Below are positions 1 through 10,677 of a DNA stretch of 64,000 nucleotides, one piece after another (the stretch's first letter is position 1; the number at the start of each line of letters is the position of its first letter). The position numbers were made by a program, and so were the translations under genes. The notes under the pieces were generated by a model that did not search any database, had not been told where the DNA came from, and worked only from the letters and a program-made list of their open reading frames with translations. Origin of the DNA: Ochromonas danica (Eukaryota; Sar; Chrysophyceae; Chromulinales; Chromulinaceae); assembly GCA_015146655.1 (NCBI GenBank), contig VKHL01000143.1:1-64000 (forward strand), read 5' to 3'.

Positions 1-1475
1 GGGACTTGGGTTGGAAGGTGACTGGGTACTTCTGTTGGGACTTGGGTTGGAAGGTGACTGGGTACGTCTGTTGGGACTTGGGTTGGGACTTGGGTTGGAA
101 GGTGACTGGGTACTTCTGTTGGGACTTGGGTTGGAAGGTGACTGGGTACGTCTGTTGGGACGTGGGTTGGAAGTTGACTGGGTACTTCTGTTGGGACTTG
201 GGTTGGAACGTCTGTTGGTACTGGGGTGGGATAGTGCGTTGTTGGTTGTCCATCAACGTTTATGTAGAAGGCATTTTGATTCCCCGCAGATGGTTGACCA
301 TTCAGAGACCCGGTCACGTAGCCTGTGATAAAGACGCTGTGATCATCGTTCACAAATACCCCCAAAGCCTCGTCATAGTTCCTTGTTCCATACAATGCAG
401 TGTACATCCTTTCGCCATTGATAGAATATTTCTGCAAGAAGATATTCGATGCGCCATTATTAGTGTTGTTATCAAACGATGATGAACGTGTGCCTCCCAC
501 GACATAGAGGAAGCCATTATCATCATCGATTGAAATGGCATTAGCAGCATCATCACCACTACCGCCTGAAAACTTAGTATATGACAGATTACCAGCAGTA
601 TCATATTTCGACAAGAAGATATCTATACTGTAATCGAAGAAATCTGAACTATAATCTACCGCGACATATCCTGTGATATAGACATTATCATCTCGATCCA
701 GTACCAACGCATTTCCTTGATCAGAACCACCTGATCCAAACAATCTCGTATAGAGAACAGACCCAGTAGAATCCAGCTTCATCAAGAAGACATCATACTC
801 GCCATTGTTTGCCTGATCATTTAGAGAGCCAGAAGTGTATCCTGTAAGATAGATGTTGTTCCAAGAATCGATTCCAATTCCAGTAGCTACATCTGAAGCG
901 CTTGTGCCATAGAGCTTTACATAAATCATATCCCCAGCTGGACTGTACTTAACAATGATGATATCTTGATATCCAGCATTGGTAAGACCTTGGAAATCAC
1001 CGTATATGCTTCCTGTAACGATGATGTTGTTCTCCTTGTCAATTGCCAAGGCATTGCCGTTAACCTCCATGCTGTCTAGATACTTGGTAAATAGTAACGT
1101 TCCATTCGTTGCAAATTTCAAAAAGACCAGCTTCGTACCAACAGATCCCTCGGCATTGCCCACCATATAGATTGACTCGGATCCATTAAGCACCAGAGCG
1201 TTTGCAGAGCCACCTTTTCCCAATAACGTCTCTGCCACAACATAAGCCACTTTTCTACTGGTATCATTATACCTTGCACAGAAGAGTTTGTAACTAAAAC
1301 TGTCTTCATAACTGTAGCCTACCATATACACAGCGTGATTGCGAGAATCCACAGCAATCGCACTTCCTTGACTAATGAAAGAAGCATCTTGAACAGTATA
1401 AAGTACCGTCTGACCTTGTACTACCTGTCCCATCAGGAAGAACATCATCAGAAATAGAACAGAGAAAGTCATCAT
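1..1475 (-). CDS. Secreted beta-propeller (SBBP-type) protein with Pro-Thr repeats, paralogue A, 3' part outside window
   Basis: I translated this strand by hand from the ATG at 1475 and found one open frame to the left window edge, so the gene continues outside. The protein starts with a clear signal peptide (MMTFSVLFLMMFFLMGQVV). It then has about seven repeats of roughly 50 residues with the pattern GNALVLDRDDNVYITGY, typical of SBBP beta-propeller repeats. From about position 240 leftwards it enters Pro-Thr/Ser repeats of the type VPTQVPTEVPSQLPTH. It is a close paralogue of the gene at 7918-10677, which has an additional Pro-Thr tract between signal peptide and propeller that is absent here. 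By family knowledge such proteins are extracellular or cell-surface; the Pro-Thr tract is probably a glycosylated stalk (inference). No ligand can be named. Confidence 0.8.
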   Translation of the reverse strand, partial: MMTFSVLFLMMFFLMGQVVQGQTVLYTVQDASFISQGSAIAVDSRNHAVYMVGYSYEDSFSYKLFCARYNDTSRKVAYVVAETLLGKGGSANALVLNGSESIYMVGNAEGSVGTKLVFLKFATNGTLLFTKYLDSMEVNGNALAIDKENNIIVTGSIYGDFQGLTNAGYQDIIIVKYSPAGDMIYVKLYGTSASDVATGIGIDSWNNIYLTGYTSGSLNDQANNGEYDVFLMKLDSTGSVLYTRLFGSGGSDQGNALVLDRDDNVYITGYVAVDYSSDFFDYSIDIFLSKYDTAGNLSYTKFSGGSGDDAANAISIDDDNGFLYVVGGTRSSSFDNNTNNGASNIFLQKYSINGERMYTALYGTRNYDEALGVFVNDDHSVFITGYVTGSLNGQPSAGNQNAFYINVDGQPTTHYPTPVPTDVPTQVPTEVPSQLPTHVPTDVPSHLPTQVPTEVPSHLPTQVPTQVPTDVPSHLPTQVPTEVPSHLPTQV

Positions 1476-2100
1476 CTCTTATTAAATAACCTTCAATAAT
1501 AAACTGTTCAATCTTGAAGAAAATAACACAGCAGAGAAGGAAGAGGATAACGATTGACAATAGTACTAACAATAATAGTAATTAGGACAGTGGGTGGTGT
1601 GGTCAACAGTTAAAAGAGGTGAAGATCAATCAAGATACTTCTCTTGTTAAATAACCTTGAAGTAATTATACCTTCAATGAACAACAGCAGAGAAGGAAGA
1701 GGATAACGATTAATAATCGACAATTATCACAGCAAAAGAGAAGAGAAGAAGATCGAAAGATCAGTGGATGTGGGCGTGTGGTTCTCTCTGCTGGCTACGG
1801 ACAATGTCTCAGCAGCGAATTAGTATAATGCTTTAATATTTATGTATTTGCGTATCTGCTGTATGGCTTTTGTGGTTGTGATGCTTTCGTTGATTGCTGG
1901 TTGGCTGGGACAAGAGATAAGTGATATGATTCCGTAATATGATTGTTACTTTCACTGACCTTAAAAAGGATTGACTGTATTGGTCGTCTAGGTAATGAGA
2001 CTGACACAGGTTTACCAACATAATCAAGAATAATAAAATGTCAAATAAATTCCATGAACGGCAACACCAGCTACCTCCGCCTTATTCCAAGAAGTGAGCA
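1476..2100. promoter_or_regulatory. Upstream region shared with the paralogue at 7918-10677
   Basis: The first ~180 bases upstream of the ATG closely match 10678-10860 upstream of the paralogue, so the duplication included the promoter/5' leader. A ~27-base stretch beginning acagcagagaaggaagagga occurs twice here (about 1530 and 1685). The rest, to 2100, shows no gene. Confidence 0.6.
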
Positions 2101-2520
2101 AGGATGGGAAGAACTCTTGTTGCCCAAGAACAGGAAGGCAAAAAGGTTCCACTCTACCATGCAGAGGTAGTTGTACATGTAGAAGAAAGCAAGACCAGAC
2201 ATTCTTATTCAAGACGACACGGGTATGAGGACGAAAAGAAGCTGAAGAGAGTGTTAAGTTATCTATATGGAATACCTACACTTTGTGGAAGCAAGGGGAT
2301 GAACGTTATTACCTCTTTCTTTGATGCATCCTATGCGATTAATTGCGATGGTTAAGGACAGACAGGGATTGCCATCAGCCGTGGCAAAGGTGCTATCTAT
2401 TCCCACTCATTCAATCAGGAATTAGTTGCTAAAAGCAGCACAGAAGCAGAATTAGTCGGTTCTACCACTGCTACCACTACCTCTATCCCACACGATCAAA
2501 TCGTTCAAGCTATCGCCTCA
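2101..2520 (+). mobile_element. Ty1/copia-type LTR retrotransposon fossil (RT end / RNase H region)
   Basis: Translation in this direction gives the hallmark copia segment: a LKRVLSYLYGI-like stretch, then FFDASYA, GKGAIYSHS and KSSTEAELVG. These correspond to the RT-RNase H junction of Pol in Ty1/copia (Pseudoviridae-like) elements. Only this internal piece is present: I see no LTRs, gag, protease or integrase around it. It is a broken fragment with at least one break, old enough to have lost its ends but young enough that the motif is easily read. Confidence 0.85.
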
Positions 2521-3028
2521 GGACTGACAGGTGTGCATGCTATGTTATTATTGTTGCTATTGTTATTAGATGATCATTATATTGTCTTTAGACGATTCAA
2601 TTGTCTTTCCTATCTCTCTGACTAACTAACTACAGTAAGTAACGTAACTGACTCACTCATCCTTGTGCACTCTACCGACAGTGTACAGTATACCACCTGT
2701 CGACTAGTCTACCTGTGTTTGCCCTATCCTATCCTATCGTTCTGATATTATCTTGTAAATGCAGAAATATCGATTGATACTAGTAGAATGAATTATCAAT
2801 TGATAGTAACTTAACTTAGCATCCCTTACTAACTTACTTCAGATAGACCTTAGTTGAGCCCCTTCAATGACATCTAATCATATCATAGCTACTACCACTA
2901 GTCATAGCCTTCTACTACTACTACCACTACTACTACTACCAATATCATCCCATGAAATGATGACATAGACTACTATAGTAGAGGGTGTCATTCATCCATT
3001 AGACTAGACTAGCTAGCTAGCTAGCAGG
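2521..3028. other. Intergenic, no gene seen
   Basis: Simple, AT-rich sequence with runs of tac/act triplets and a ctagctagctagctag run near 3010. It separates the copia fossil from the 3' end of the CCDC22 gene. Confidence 0.6.
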
Positions 3029-6000
3029 CTACTTCTTATTAGCTAATGCTTTGCTTTTCACTTCATTCAAGATCTTTTGATTCTCTTCTTGAATCATTTG
3101 TAAATCTTGTGTAATACGATTTGTATTCATAGCAGTTAGACGTCCACGTTCAATTTCAACTTTTGTTTCTAAATCACGATATGTCTTCTCTAATAACCCC
3201 ATCTCTGCTAAAGCATTTAATAAAGATTCAAAATGAGATCGTAATGTTTTTAATCGACGATAACTTTCAATCATTGTAATATCTTGATGTGAATTATTTG
3301 CAGCTTGGAAAATAATTTCTTCTGCAATACCATCAGCACGTTGTAAACTATGACTTTGTAAGTTAATTGTCTTTTGTATTGTACGAATATCTTCTGTAAT
3401 CTTAGCAATCTCTTTGTTTTGCTTTGCTAATCAACACACATTAACATTAACATTAACATCGAGAACACAGAGTTAGAGCACAAAGTGTGTGTAGTGTGTA
3501 TGCGTGTAGGTAGTAGTAGCAATCACTGTCAGTGTAAGAGGGTGTCTGATGTGGTAGTACGTTATCAACCTCATAAACCTTTTGAATGTGGTAGCTACCT
3601 TGTGGATGCCTAACATCCCCAAACACAGGGTATACCCCAAGCATGTGTATGAATGTCTAACATCCCCAAACACAATCACAAGTGTGTGCTTGTGTAACAC
3701 AGGGTAACACACCAAACTACACATTCTTCCCACATCTACTGTACCAAACACACCCTTTTACACCACTAAACGCTTTCTCTTTATACACTTACCAATTGAA
3801 GTGGTAATATCCAAGATACGATGTGTATAGACAGATCGTTGAAGATTCTTATTAAGTTTGGTTGTTTCTTCTTGTAATAGTTCAGCACGTTGTTGCTTTT
3901 CTTTCAAATCTTGTACCATTGGTAACATTAACTCACGATAACGTTCCATTTCTTCTAACATTTCTGCTACACGAGCAACACGCTAACAACAACAAACACA
4001 AACACAAACACAGTGCACACACACACAGCCAGGTTAGCAAGCATAGGGTGGTGGTGTTGGTGGTATGGGTATAGAATAACTTACAGCAGCTTTCTTGCGT
4101 TCTTTGCGAGTGAGTTCTTCGAGAAGAGGTTGTTGTACACTATCCCATTCCTCTTCTAACAAACGTAACTTCTCGGTGTTCTTGTCACAAGATTCTTGTA
4201 AGCGTACTAATGAACAGAACAATCACCTCCTGTTAGTCACTGCCGTTCATATAGATACACAGACACATACAGGTACACACACAAACACACAACACAGAAT
4301 AAGAACACCTACCAATATTCTCTGAAGCTGAAGGAACTAATTCCAAAGCTTGTCTCTTTGTTAGACAATCTTTTTCAAGTCGATCTGTTTCTTTTTGTAA
4401 GTTCACCACCTATTATCATCATATACAACATAGTATTATCATACAACATAGTATTAGAAAATAGACATCACATTACATCATGTTACATCATATTACATTG
4501 TATCATGTTACATTACATTACATTGCATCCTGTTACATTACATTACATCATGTTACATATCATATCACTACTATACTTGTGTCTTACTAACTAACTTACC
4601 TCTTCTTCCAATAGAGAAGTTAACTTCTGTAAAGACTCTTCACGACGACTTTGCGCCTCAACTAATCAATCAATCAATCAATCAATCAATCAGTCAATCA
4701 GTAAGTCATCCAACCTCATCATATTGATGTTGATATGCTTCTGATAGTCTCTCACCTTGTAAGGTATACTCTTCAATCAAATGTCGTGTCAGTGCAAGTT
4801 GTTCAAGTCGTTCTTCTTCTTCCATTGCCATTACTTTCTTTCTCTCTAGCAGATCTTCTCTCACTTGAGACAAGGCAGAGACGAGAGCTTGTTCACGTGC
4901 TAAACCTTCCGCTTTATGTCGTTCAGCTACACCTTGTGCAAGTGCTTGTTGGAAGGCAGAAGCATAGGCTGCTTCATAGATCTTCGTGAGGTTCTTCTTG
5001 TCCTCTTTACCCGCTGCATCACCTGATACACCTCCTGCTCCTGCTACAGGAGAGAGGGCGGTAGTGGTAGCAGAGGAAGATGGAGTAAGTAAAGCAGAGG
5101 TAGTACTCTCCGCGATTTCTTGAGCGAAGACTGTGGCATGAGCAAAGCGAGTAAGTCGTCCTTCCTCTTCACTACTACCTACACCAGCACCTCCTGCTCC
5201 TCCTGCTACTGTTGCACTACCACTGTTACCAGAAGAAGAGTCTTTGGTGACCTTGGCTTCTGCAATCGAATTGATGAGCTCTTGGAAGGACAAGTCCAGC
5301 TGCTTCATCGCTCCAACTACCCCTCCCCCTCCTCCTCCTCCTGCTGCTGCTATGGGCACTGTTCCGACAGGTACCCCTTCCACATCAACAACAGAAGTAG
5401 TTGAGGTAGGATCTGAGCGAGAAGCAGTGGGGATAGCGACTTGGTCACGCAGTGCTTGTTGAATGCGTCTCTCCATGGACTGCGCTTGCTCCAAAGCCTT
5501 GGCATCTCCTCCTCCTGCTGCTCCTGCTCCAGCACTACTACCACTGCTACCAGTAGTAGTGGTAGTAGCAGTAGTAGTAGTGTTGGTGTTGAGGTACTGA
5601 CTGTGGATTTGCCAACGTTGTCTATCTTCACGAACTTTCTGCATGAGATGATTCTGTAGGAGATGTGCTGCTAGTAGAGGAGACCTTTGTAGAGATTGGA
5701 AAGGATAGGATTGGAAGACATTCTGTAGAGGTCGATCATGAAGAGAACAGGGTAACACCCAGAAGGCCTTCTGCCAATGGAGAAGAGATTGATGAAGTTG
5801 ACGACTTAGTAATGCATTAGCACCAATGAATTCATCTCCTCCACCTGCTCCTGTTCCATCATCATCTTGACCACGAGGTACTACACACACAGAACACGCA
5901 GACACACACAAAAACACGCACACACACATACACACGCGCACACACACAAGTGCATAAGACATCATAGCAAATAGTCTAATGAATAGGGTAGAGTAGGATA

Positions 6001-6708
6001 GGGTGGGATATAGTAGGATAGGGTAGGATAGGACATGGTAGGATAGGGTAGAGTAGGATAGGGTGGGATAGAGTAGGATAGGGTAGGATAGGACATGGTA
6101 GGATAGGGTAGAGTAGGATAGGGTGGGATAGAGTAGGGTAGCTCACCTTTAAAGACAATATACTTCAACAAATCTCTTGTCTGATGTTCCACAGGATAGA
6201 GTAATTGGTTATAACCACAATCACTTGGATAACCTAATGCTTTAATTTGTAAAGAGACATCCGTACAAATACGATGACGACTTGCAATATTAGCAGGTAG
6301 AGTTGTTGGAAGCTACGGTGCAGTATCATCAATCATACATTTGTGTCAGTGTCAGTGTGTGAGTCAGTGGGAAGAATGTGTGCGTTAGATTAGTGAGCTT
6401 ACCTGGACATCATCATTGATGTACAAGCATTTGTGTCCGTATGCGAATACGTGATTAGCACACACAAGAGAGAGACAGACAGACAGACAGACAGTGTGAG
6501 AGTGAGTGTGAGGTTTGTTTGTTTGTTTGTGTGCGTGTTTGCTTACCTGAACATCACCATTAGTAATAATAGCAATAGCACGAGATAGGATAGCAATTAA
6601 ATTATCCGCAGAAAGGTCACCAACACGATGAAGATTGACAGGAAGATCACATCCAATTTGACGACAAGAAAAAAATAAAATCTCATCTCCTTCATTGCCT
6701 TGTTCCAT
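3029..6708 (-). CDS. CCDC22: CCDC22 homologue, subunit of the CCC/Commander endosomal recycling complex
   Basis: Eight exons rebuilt by phase: 6547-6708, 6147-6312, 4756-5880, 4600-4661, 4313-4409, 4085-4206, 3793-3982 and 3029-3426, giving 773 residues. The N-terminal ~110 residues match the NN-CH (calponin-homology-like) domain of CCDC22, including ALGYPSDCGYNQLLYPVEHQ (human LGYPLELGYQNFLYPSE). The C-terminal 290 residues are coiled coil and match human landmarks: EEEWDSVQQPLLEEL, VYTHRILDI (human AYTQRILEI) and YRDLETKVEIERG (human VRDLEEQIETELG). A long Ser/Thr/Gly-rich insert in exon 3 makes it larger than human (627). In animals the protein scaffolds COMMD subunits with CCDC93 and works with Retriever and WASH on endosomes. 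Introns carry (TG)n tracts on the sense strand. A second CAG-gtaagc donor look-alike at about 6402 is not used in this model. Confidence 0.92.
5996..6140. repeat. 60-bp minisatellite in CCDC22 intron 2
   Basis: About 2.5 tandem copies of a ~60-base unit built from gggtaggatagg, ggacatggtagg and gagtagg pieces, lying between exon 2 and exon 3 of CCDC22. Units are almost identical, so expansion is recent. Confidence 0.75.
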
Positions 6709-7917
6709 TTTCTTTTAAAAACTTAGTCGTTAATTAATTAGAAGAGTAGAAAGAAAATAGTAATGATAATTAATTGGATTTGTTTGGTTTTTGTTTCTTT
6801 CCTTCTTTGTGATGAAAGATGGGGATTGGGTGATCCAAAACATTCCATGGAATTTATCCATGGAATTGATCGACTGTTTTGACAATTTAGGCACGAATTA
6901 ATTTAATTTCATACCTAAATTCTTAATTTCAAACTTTGAAGGACAACAACAACAGCAGAGGCGTATATCATTGTAATTAAAAGATTGCATCATAACATAC
7001 AATTAACCGGTAGACAGACGCCAAATGAAACTTATTAGTATAACGCTGTCAAACAAAGATATTGCAAACAAATTGTAAATAGAATTCCATCAAAAGAATA
7101 ATTTGTGTTGGACTATACTAGTAGACAATTGTGTAGGAAAGCAAATACGAATATGTGTTGGATCCAGTGAAGTGATATCAGATATCAAAAAGTGTGGTTG
7201 GTGTGTAATTGACACTTTGATTAGCTGAAGAATTGACTGATTAATTAACCATTACAAATAGCAGGCAAAACCTGCCATACTGATCAAACCTAAAACTGAA
7301 ATAAACAAACATTATTATTATGATCTAAACCACAAAGGAGAACTTGATGGGACAACAAGCAAACCATGCTTGTTGGTCTACGCCAGGAGTAATTTATATA
7401 GTATATGCAGCTTTGCCTCAGTATTGCACAGAGCAAAGCCACAGTGATCATCCAATTAGTTGATAAGGTTGATTTCAAGCGAACTATGCAACCAAACTAA
7501 TACTTGTATTGGAGAGGGAATCGCATACTGTGGCATAATAATAGCCAACATAACATAAGAGGTTAGAGGTATTGCATAATATGGGATAATATAGTAAATG
7601 TAGCATAGCCGATAACAATGCTGCTTAGCTCATAGAGCAAAACATCAGAAATCAAGCACTGCAAATATTAAGAATAGCTAAAGAATACAATTATGACCCA
7701 AACTAGAGAAGAGAAGCTTTCCTTCATGCAAACCATGCTAGTAGTAGATCTAATATAGGAAGCTATAGAAGTGTAATATCTCAAACAGGAAATAGCTCAT
7801 ATTATATAATAGAAAGGTTAAATAAGAATAATAAGGAAAGGGCTGCCCCACAGCCCGTGTATCACTCATCATGGTAGAGAAGGTTACCAGGACAGAATCA
7901 AAGCAGAACATTCCAGA
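6709..7917. other. Intergenic region upstream of CCDC22 and downstream of the beta-propeller gene
   Basis: AT-rich with no convincing coding frame. About 130 bases upstream of the CCDC22 ATG there are two nearby palindromic words, attccatggaat and atccatggaatt (6838-6880), similar to words found near other gene starts in this window. No tRNA or other RNA gene was recognised. Confidence 0.5.
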
Positions 7918-10677
7918 CTACTTTCTCAACTCTCTCATCCTCACAATAGATCCGTACACTAACATCATTAGAAGTAACAACCCCAAGATCGGACCAATCA
8001 CCAGACCCACTACTGCACCATCTCCCAACCAACTATCGTCATCATGGCGTGGATGTTGGCTTGGTGCCAGAGTGGGTGGGAAAGCGAAGAGAGGGGCAGA
8101 GAAAGTCACCTTGTGAACTCCTGCTACACTCTCTACAGTGATCACTGTCGCTCGCTGCTCAGCTGCTTCAGATAGCAGTCTCTCCAGGAACGATCCACTT
8201 GAGACCGATCGCAGCAGCGTCTGTGTCAGATTGACATAGAGAGCCGCGGCATTGCCTTGATAGACAGGGAAGTCTACCAGCGGTAACTCCAAGTCCACTT
8301 GCAACACATACGTCTTCGGTGAAGTCAGATGAAGATCGGGATGTTGGTACTGATTCTGGCGTTGAATCTCTTCTCTTGCTGGCAATACATCCTCACCTCG
8401 AAGGAAGGAAGAAGTCACTACATCATCTCTCTCCAAACCCTTCAATACACCTCTAACTCCTCTTCTTCTCGCGTTGACTCTTGCACCACTCTCTTCCTCA
8501 GACTCACCCACCTCCATGGAGTCAGCAACCATACCAGGAATGACCAAAGATGATGAAGGCGACATTTCAGTAGAATCCACATACTTCGTGTATCGCACGT
8601 CTACCCTGCCTTCCTTTGCCACCGCTTGCCGAACTGCCCGAATATCAGCATCTTCCAGAGCAGCATCCGAGTTCACATTCCTCGTCAGCTGGTAGAAGCT
8701 GTTGATCAGAAGAATGGTCTCTGATTGTAAGGTAGGAGAAGCTGTAACGCCAGAAGGGGCAAGTGTTGGAGTCAACGAAGGTTTGTGACTAGGAGAAACA
8801 GTGGGTATAATGGTTGGGGCTTGGGTTGGAACTTCGGTGGGTGCTTCAGAAGGGGATTGGGTTGGAACTTGACTTGGAACTTCGGTGGGTGCTTCAGAAG
8901 GGGATTGGGTTGGAACTTGACTTGGAACTTCGGTGGGTGCTTCAGAAGGAGCTTGGGTTGGAGCTTGACTTGGAACTTCGGTGGGTGCTTCAGAAGGGGA
9001 TTGGGTTGGAACTTGACTTGGAACTTCGGTGGGTGCTTCAGAAGGAGCTTGGGTTGGAGCTTGACTTGGAACTTCGGTGGGTGCTTCAGAAGGGGATTGG
9101 GTTGGAACTTGACTTGGAACTTCGGTAGGTGCTTCAGAAGGGGATTGGGTTGGAACTTGACTTGGAACTTCGGTGGGTGCTTCAGACGGAGCTTGGGTTG
9201 GAACTGCTGTGGGGACTGATGTTGGAGTTGGTCCAGCTATTTTCATATAGAATGCATTTAGACCTCCCTCAAATGGTTGACCATTCAGAGAACCTCTCAC
9301 CAAGCCCGTGATAAATATGTTGCGAGCATCGTCCACAAATACTCCTAAACCCTCGTCATCATTCTCTGTCCCATACAATGCAGTATACACCCTTTCACCA
9401 TTGATAGAATACTTCCGAAAGAAGATATCAGTACCGCCGTGATTAGCGTTGTTATCCAATGAAGATGAATATGTGCCTCCCACGATATAGATGAAGCCAT
9501 TATCGTCATCGATTGCAATGGCATTACCAACATCATAATCACTACCGCCTGAAAGCGTTGTATACGAATGATTACCAACACTATCATATTTCGACAAGAA
9601 GATATCTGTAGTTGCATATGTAGGGTACATGTTTCGCATGTTCCCTGTGATATAGACATTATCATCTCGATCCAGTACCAACGCATTTCCTTGATTAGTA
9701 CCAGCTGTTCCAAACAATCTCGTATAGAGAACAGACCCAGTAGAATTCAGCTTCATCAAGAAAGCTTGCGCATACTCGCCATTGTATGCCTGGCCATTTA
9801 GAGAGCCTGTTGTGTATCCTGTGAGATAGATGTTGTTCAAAGAATCAATTCCAATTCCGTAAGCTTCATCGTTAGAGCTTGTGCCATACAGCTTTACATA
9901 AATCAAATCACCAGATGCACTGTACTTAACAACGATGATATCTTCATCTCCAGCATTAGTAAGACCTTGGAAATCGCCGTCTATGCTTCCTGTAATAATG
10001 ATGTTGTTCTCCTTGTCAATTGCTAAGGCGTTACCGATAACATGATCGTTATTGTTTTCGACATACTTGGCAAAAAGTAACGTTCCATTCGTTGCAAATT
10101 TTAAAAAGGCCAGCTTCTTCGCAGCAGAAGATCCCCCGGTATTGCCCACCATATAGATGGACTCGGATCCATTAAGCACCACAGCGTTTGCAGAACCACC
10201 TTGTCCCAACAACCCATCGACAACTCCATAAACCATTCCTTCACTGCTATCGTTATACCTTGCGCCGAAGACTTTGACCATACTGTCACTGTCGCCATAA
10301 ACGTCGCCTACCACATACACGGCTTCATTCTGAGAATCCACCGCAATCCCATTTCCTTGACTGAGGGAAGAAAAAGCATATTGAACGGTATAAAGTACCG
10401 TTATGGGCGCAGCAGTTGGAATTTGCGTTGGCAATTGACTGGGAGGTGCATCTGTTGGGACTTGAGTAGGATTTGGGCTTGGAACCTGGGTAGGTGCTTG
10501 GGTAGGGCTTTGGGTTGGAACTTCGGAGGGCGTTTCAATAGGCACTTGGCTCGGAACTACCGTGGGTGCTTCAGCAGGGGTCTGGGTTGGAACCATAACG
10601 GTAATATCCGTCTGTCCTTGTACTACCTGTCCCATCAGGAAGAGCATCATCAGAAATAGAACAGAGAAAGTCATCAT
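7918..10677 (-). CDS. Secreted/surface beta-propeller protein with Pro-Thr stalks and C-terminal membrane anchor, paralogue B
   Basis: Single-exon gene of 919 residues. Order of parts: signal peptide (1-22); Pro-Thr/Ser tract (about 25-92); seven or so SBBP-type propeller repeats (about 95-480, for example GNAIAIDDDNGFIYIVGG and GNALVLDRDDNVYITGN); a long Pro-Thr tract of 16-residue units such as PTQSPSEAPTEVPSQV (about 485-640); a C-terminal domain I do not recognise (about 650-880); and a single transmembrane helix GAVVGLVIGPILGLLLL followed by a short basic tail RMRELRK. This is the architecture of a type I membrane protein holding a propeller away from the cell surface on a stalk. It is a tandem duplicate of the gene at 1-1475, with the upstream region also conserved. 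Function beyond surface display or adhesion is not inferable. Confidence 0.88.
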   Translation of the reverse strand: MMTFSVLFLMMLFLMGQVVQGQTDITVMVPTQTPAEAPTVVPSQVPIETPSEVPTQSPTQAPTQVPSPNPTQVPTDAPPSQLPTQIPTAAPITVLYTVQYAFSSLSQGNGIAVDSQNEAVYVVGDVYGDSDSMVKVFGARYNDSSEGMVYGVVDGLLGQGGSANAVVLNGSESIYMVGNTGGSSAAKKLAFLKFATNGTLLFAKYVENNNDHVIGNALAIDKENNIIITGSIDGDFQGLTNAGDEDIIVVKYSASGDLIYVKLYGTSSNDEAYGIGIDSLNNIYLTGYTTGSLNGQAYNGEYAQAFLMKLNSTGSVLYTRLFGTAGTNQGNALVLDRDDNVYITGNMRNMYPTYATTDIFLSKYDSVGNHSYTTLSGGSDYDVGNAIAIDDDNGFIYIVGGTYSSSLDNNANHGGTDIFFRKYSINGERVYTALYGTENDDEGLGVFVDDARNIFITGLVRGSLNGQPFEGGLNAFYMKIAGPTPTSVPTAVPTQAPSEAPTEVPSQVPTQSPSEAPTEVPSQVPTQSPSEAPTEVPSQAPTQAPSEAPTEVPSQVPTQSPSEAPTEVPSQAPTQAPSEAPTEVPSQVPTQSPSEAPTEVPSQVPTQSPSEAPTEVPTQAPTIIPTVSPSHKPSLTPTLAPSGVTASPTLQSETILLINSFYQLTRNVNSDAALEDADIRAVRQAVAKEGRVDVRYTKYVDSTEMSPSSSLVIPGMVADSMEVGESEEESGARVNARRRGVRGVLKGLERDDVVTSSFLRGEDVLPAREEIQRQNQYQHPDLHLTSPKTYVLQVDLELPLVDFPVYQGNAAALYVNLTQTLLRSVSSGSFLERLLSEAAEQRATVITVESVAGVHKVTFSAPLFAFPPTLAPSQHPRHDDDSWLGDGAVVGLVIGPILGLLLLMMLVYGSIVRMRELRK
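8814..9215 (-). repeat. Coding minisatellite, ~48-bp units encoding 16-residue Pro-Thr-Ser repeats
   Basis: About eight tandem copies of a 48-base unit inside the gene at 7918-10677. Two unit types (Gln-Ser-Pro and Gln-Ala-Pro variants) alternate, suggesting amplification of two-unit blocks. Such arrays are prone to length change. Confidence 0.85.

Noticed and set aside
5120-5659. Ser/Thr/Cys-rich plus-strand frames
   Set aside because: Antisense of the disordered insert of CCDC22 exon 3.
6385-6546. Read-through extension of CCDC22 exon 1 to a second CAG-gtaagc site
   Set aside because: The shorter exon joins directly to homologous CCDC22 sequence, while the extension is TG/TC low-complexity. 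Kept only as a possible decoy donor.
8785-9311. Trp/Gly-rich repeat frames on the plus strand
   Set aside because: Antisense of the Pro-Thr coding repeats.
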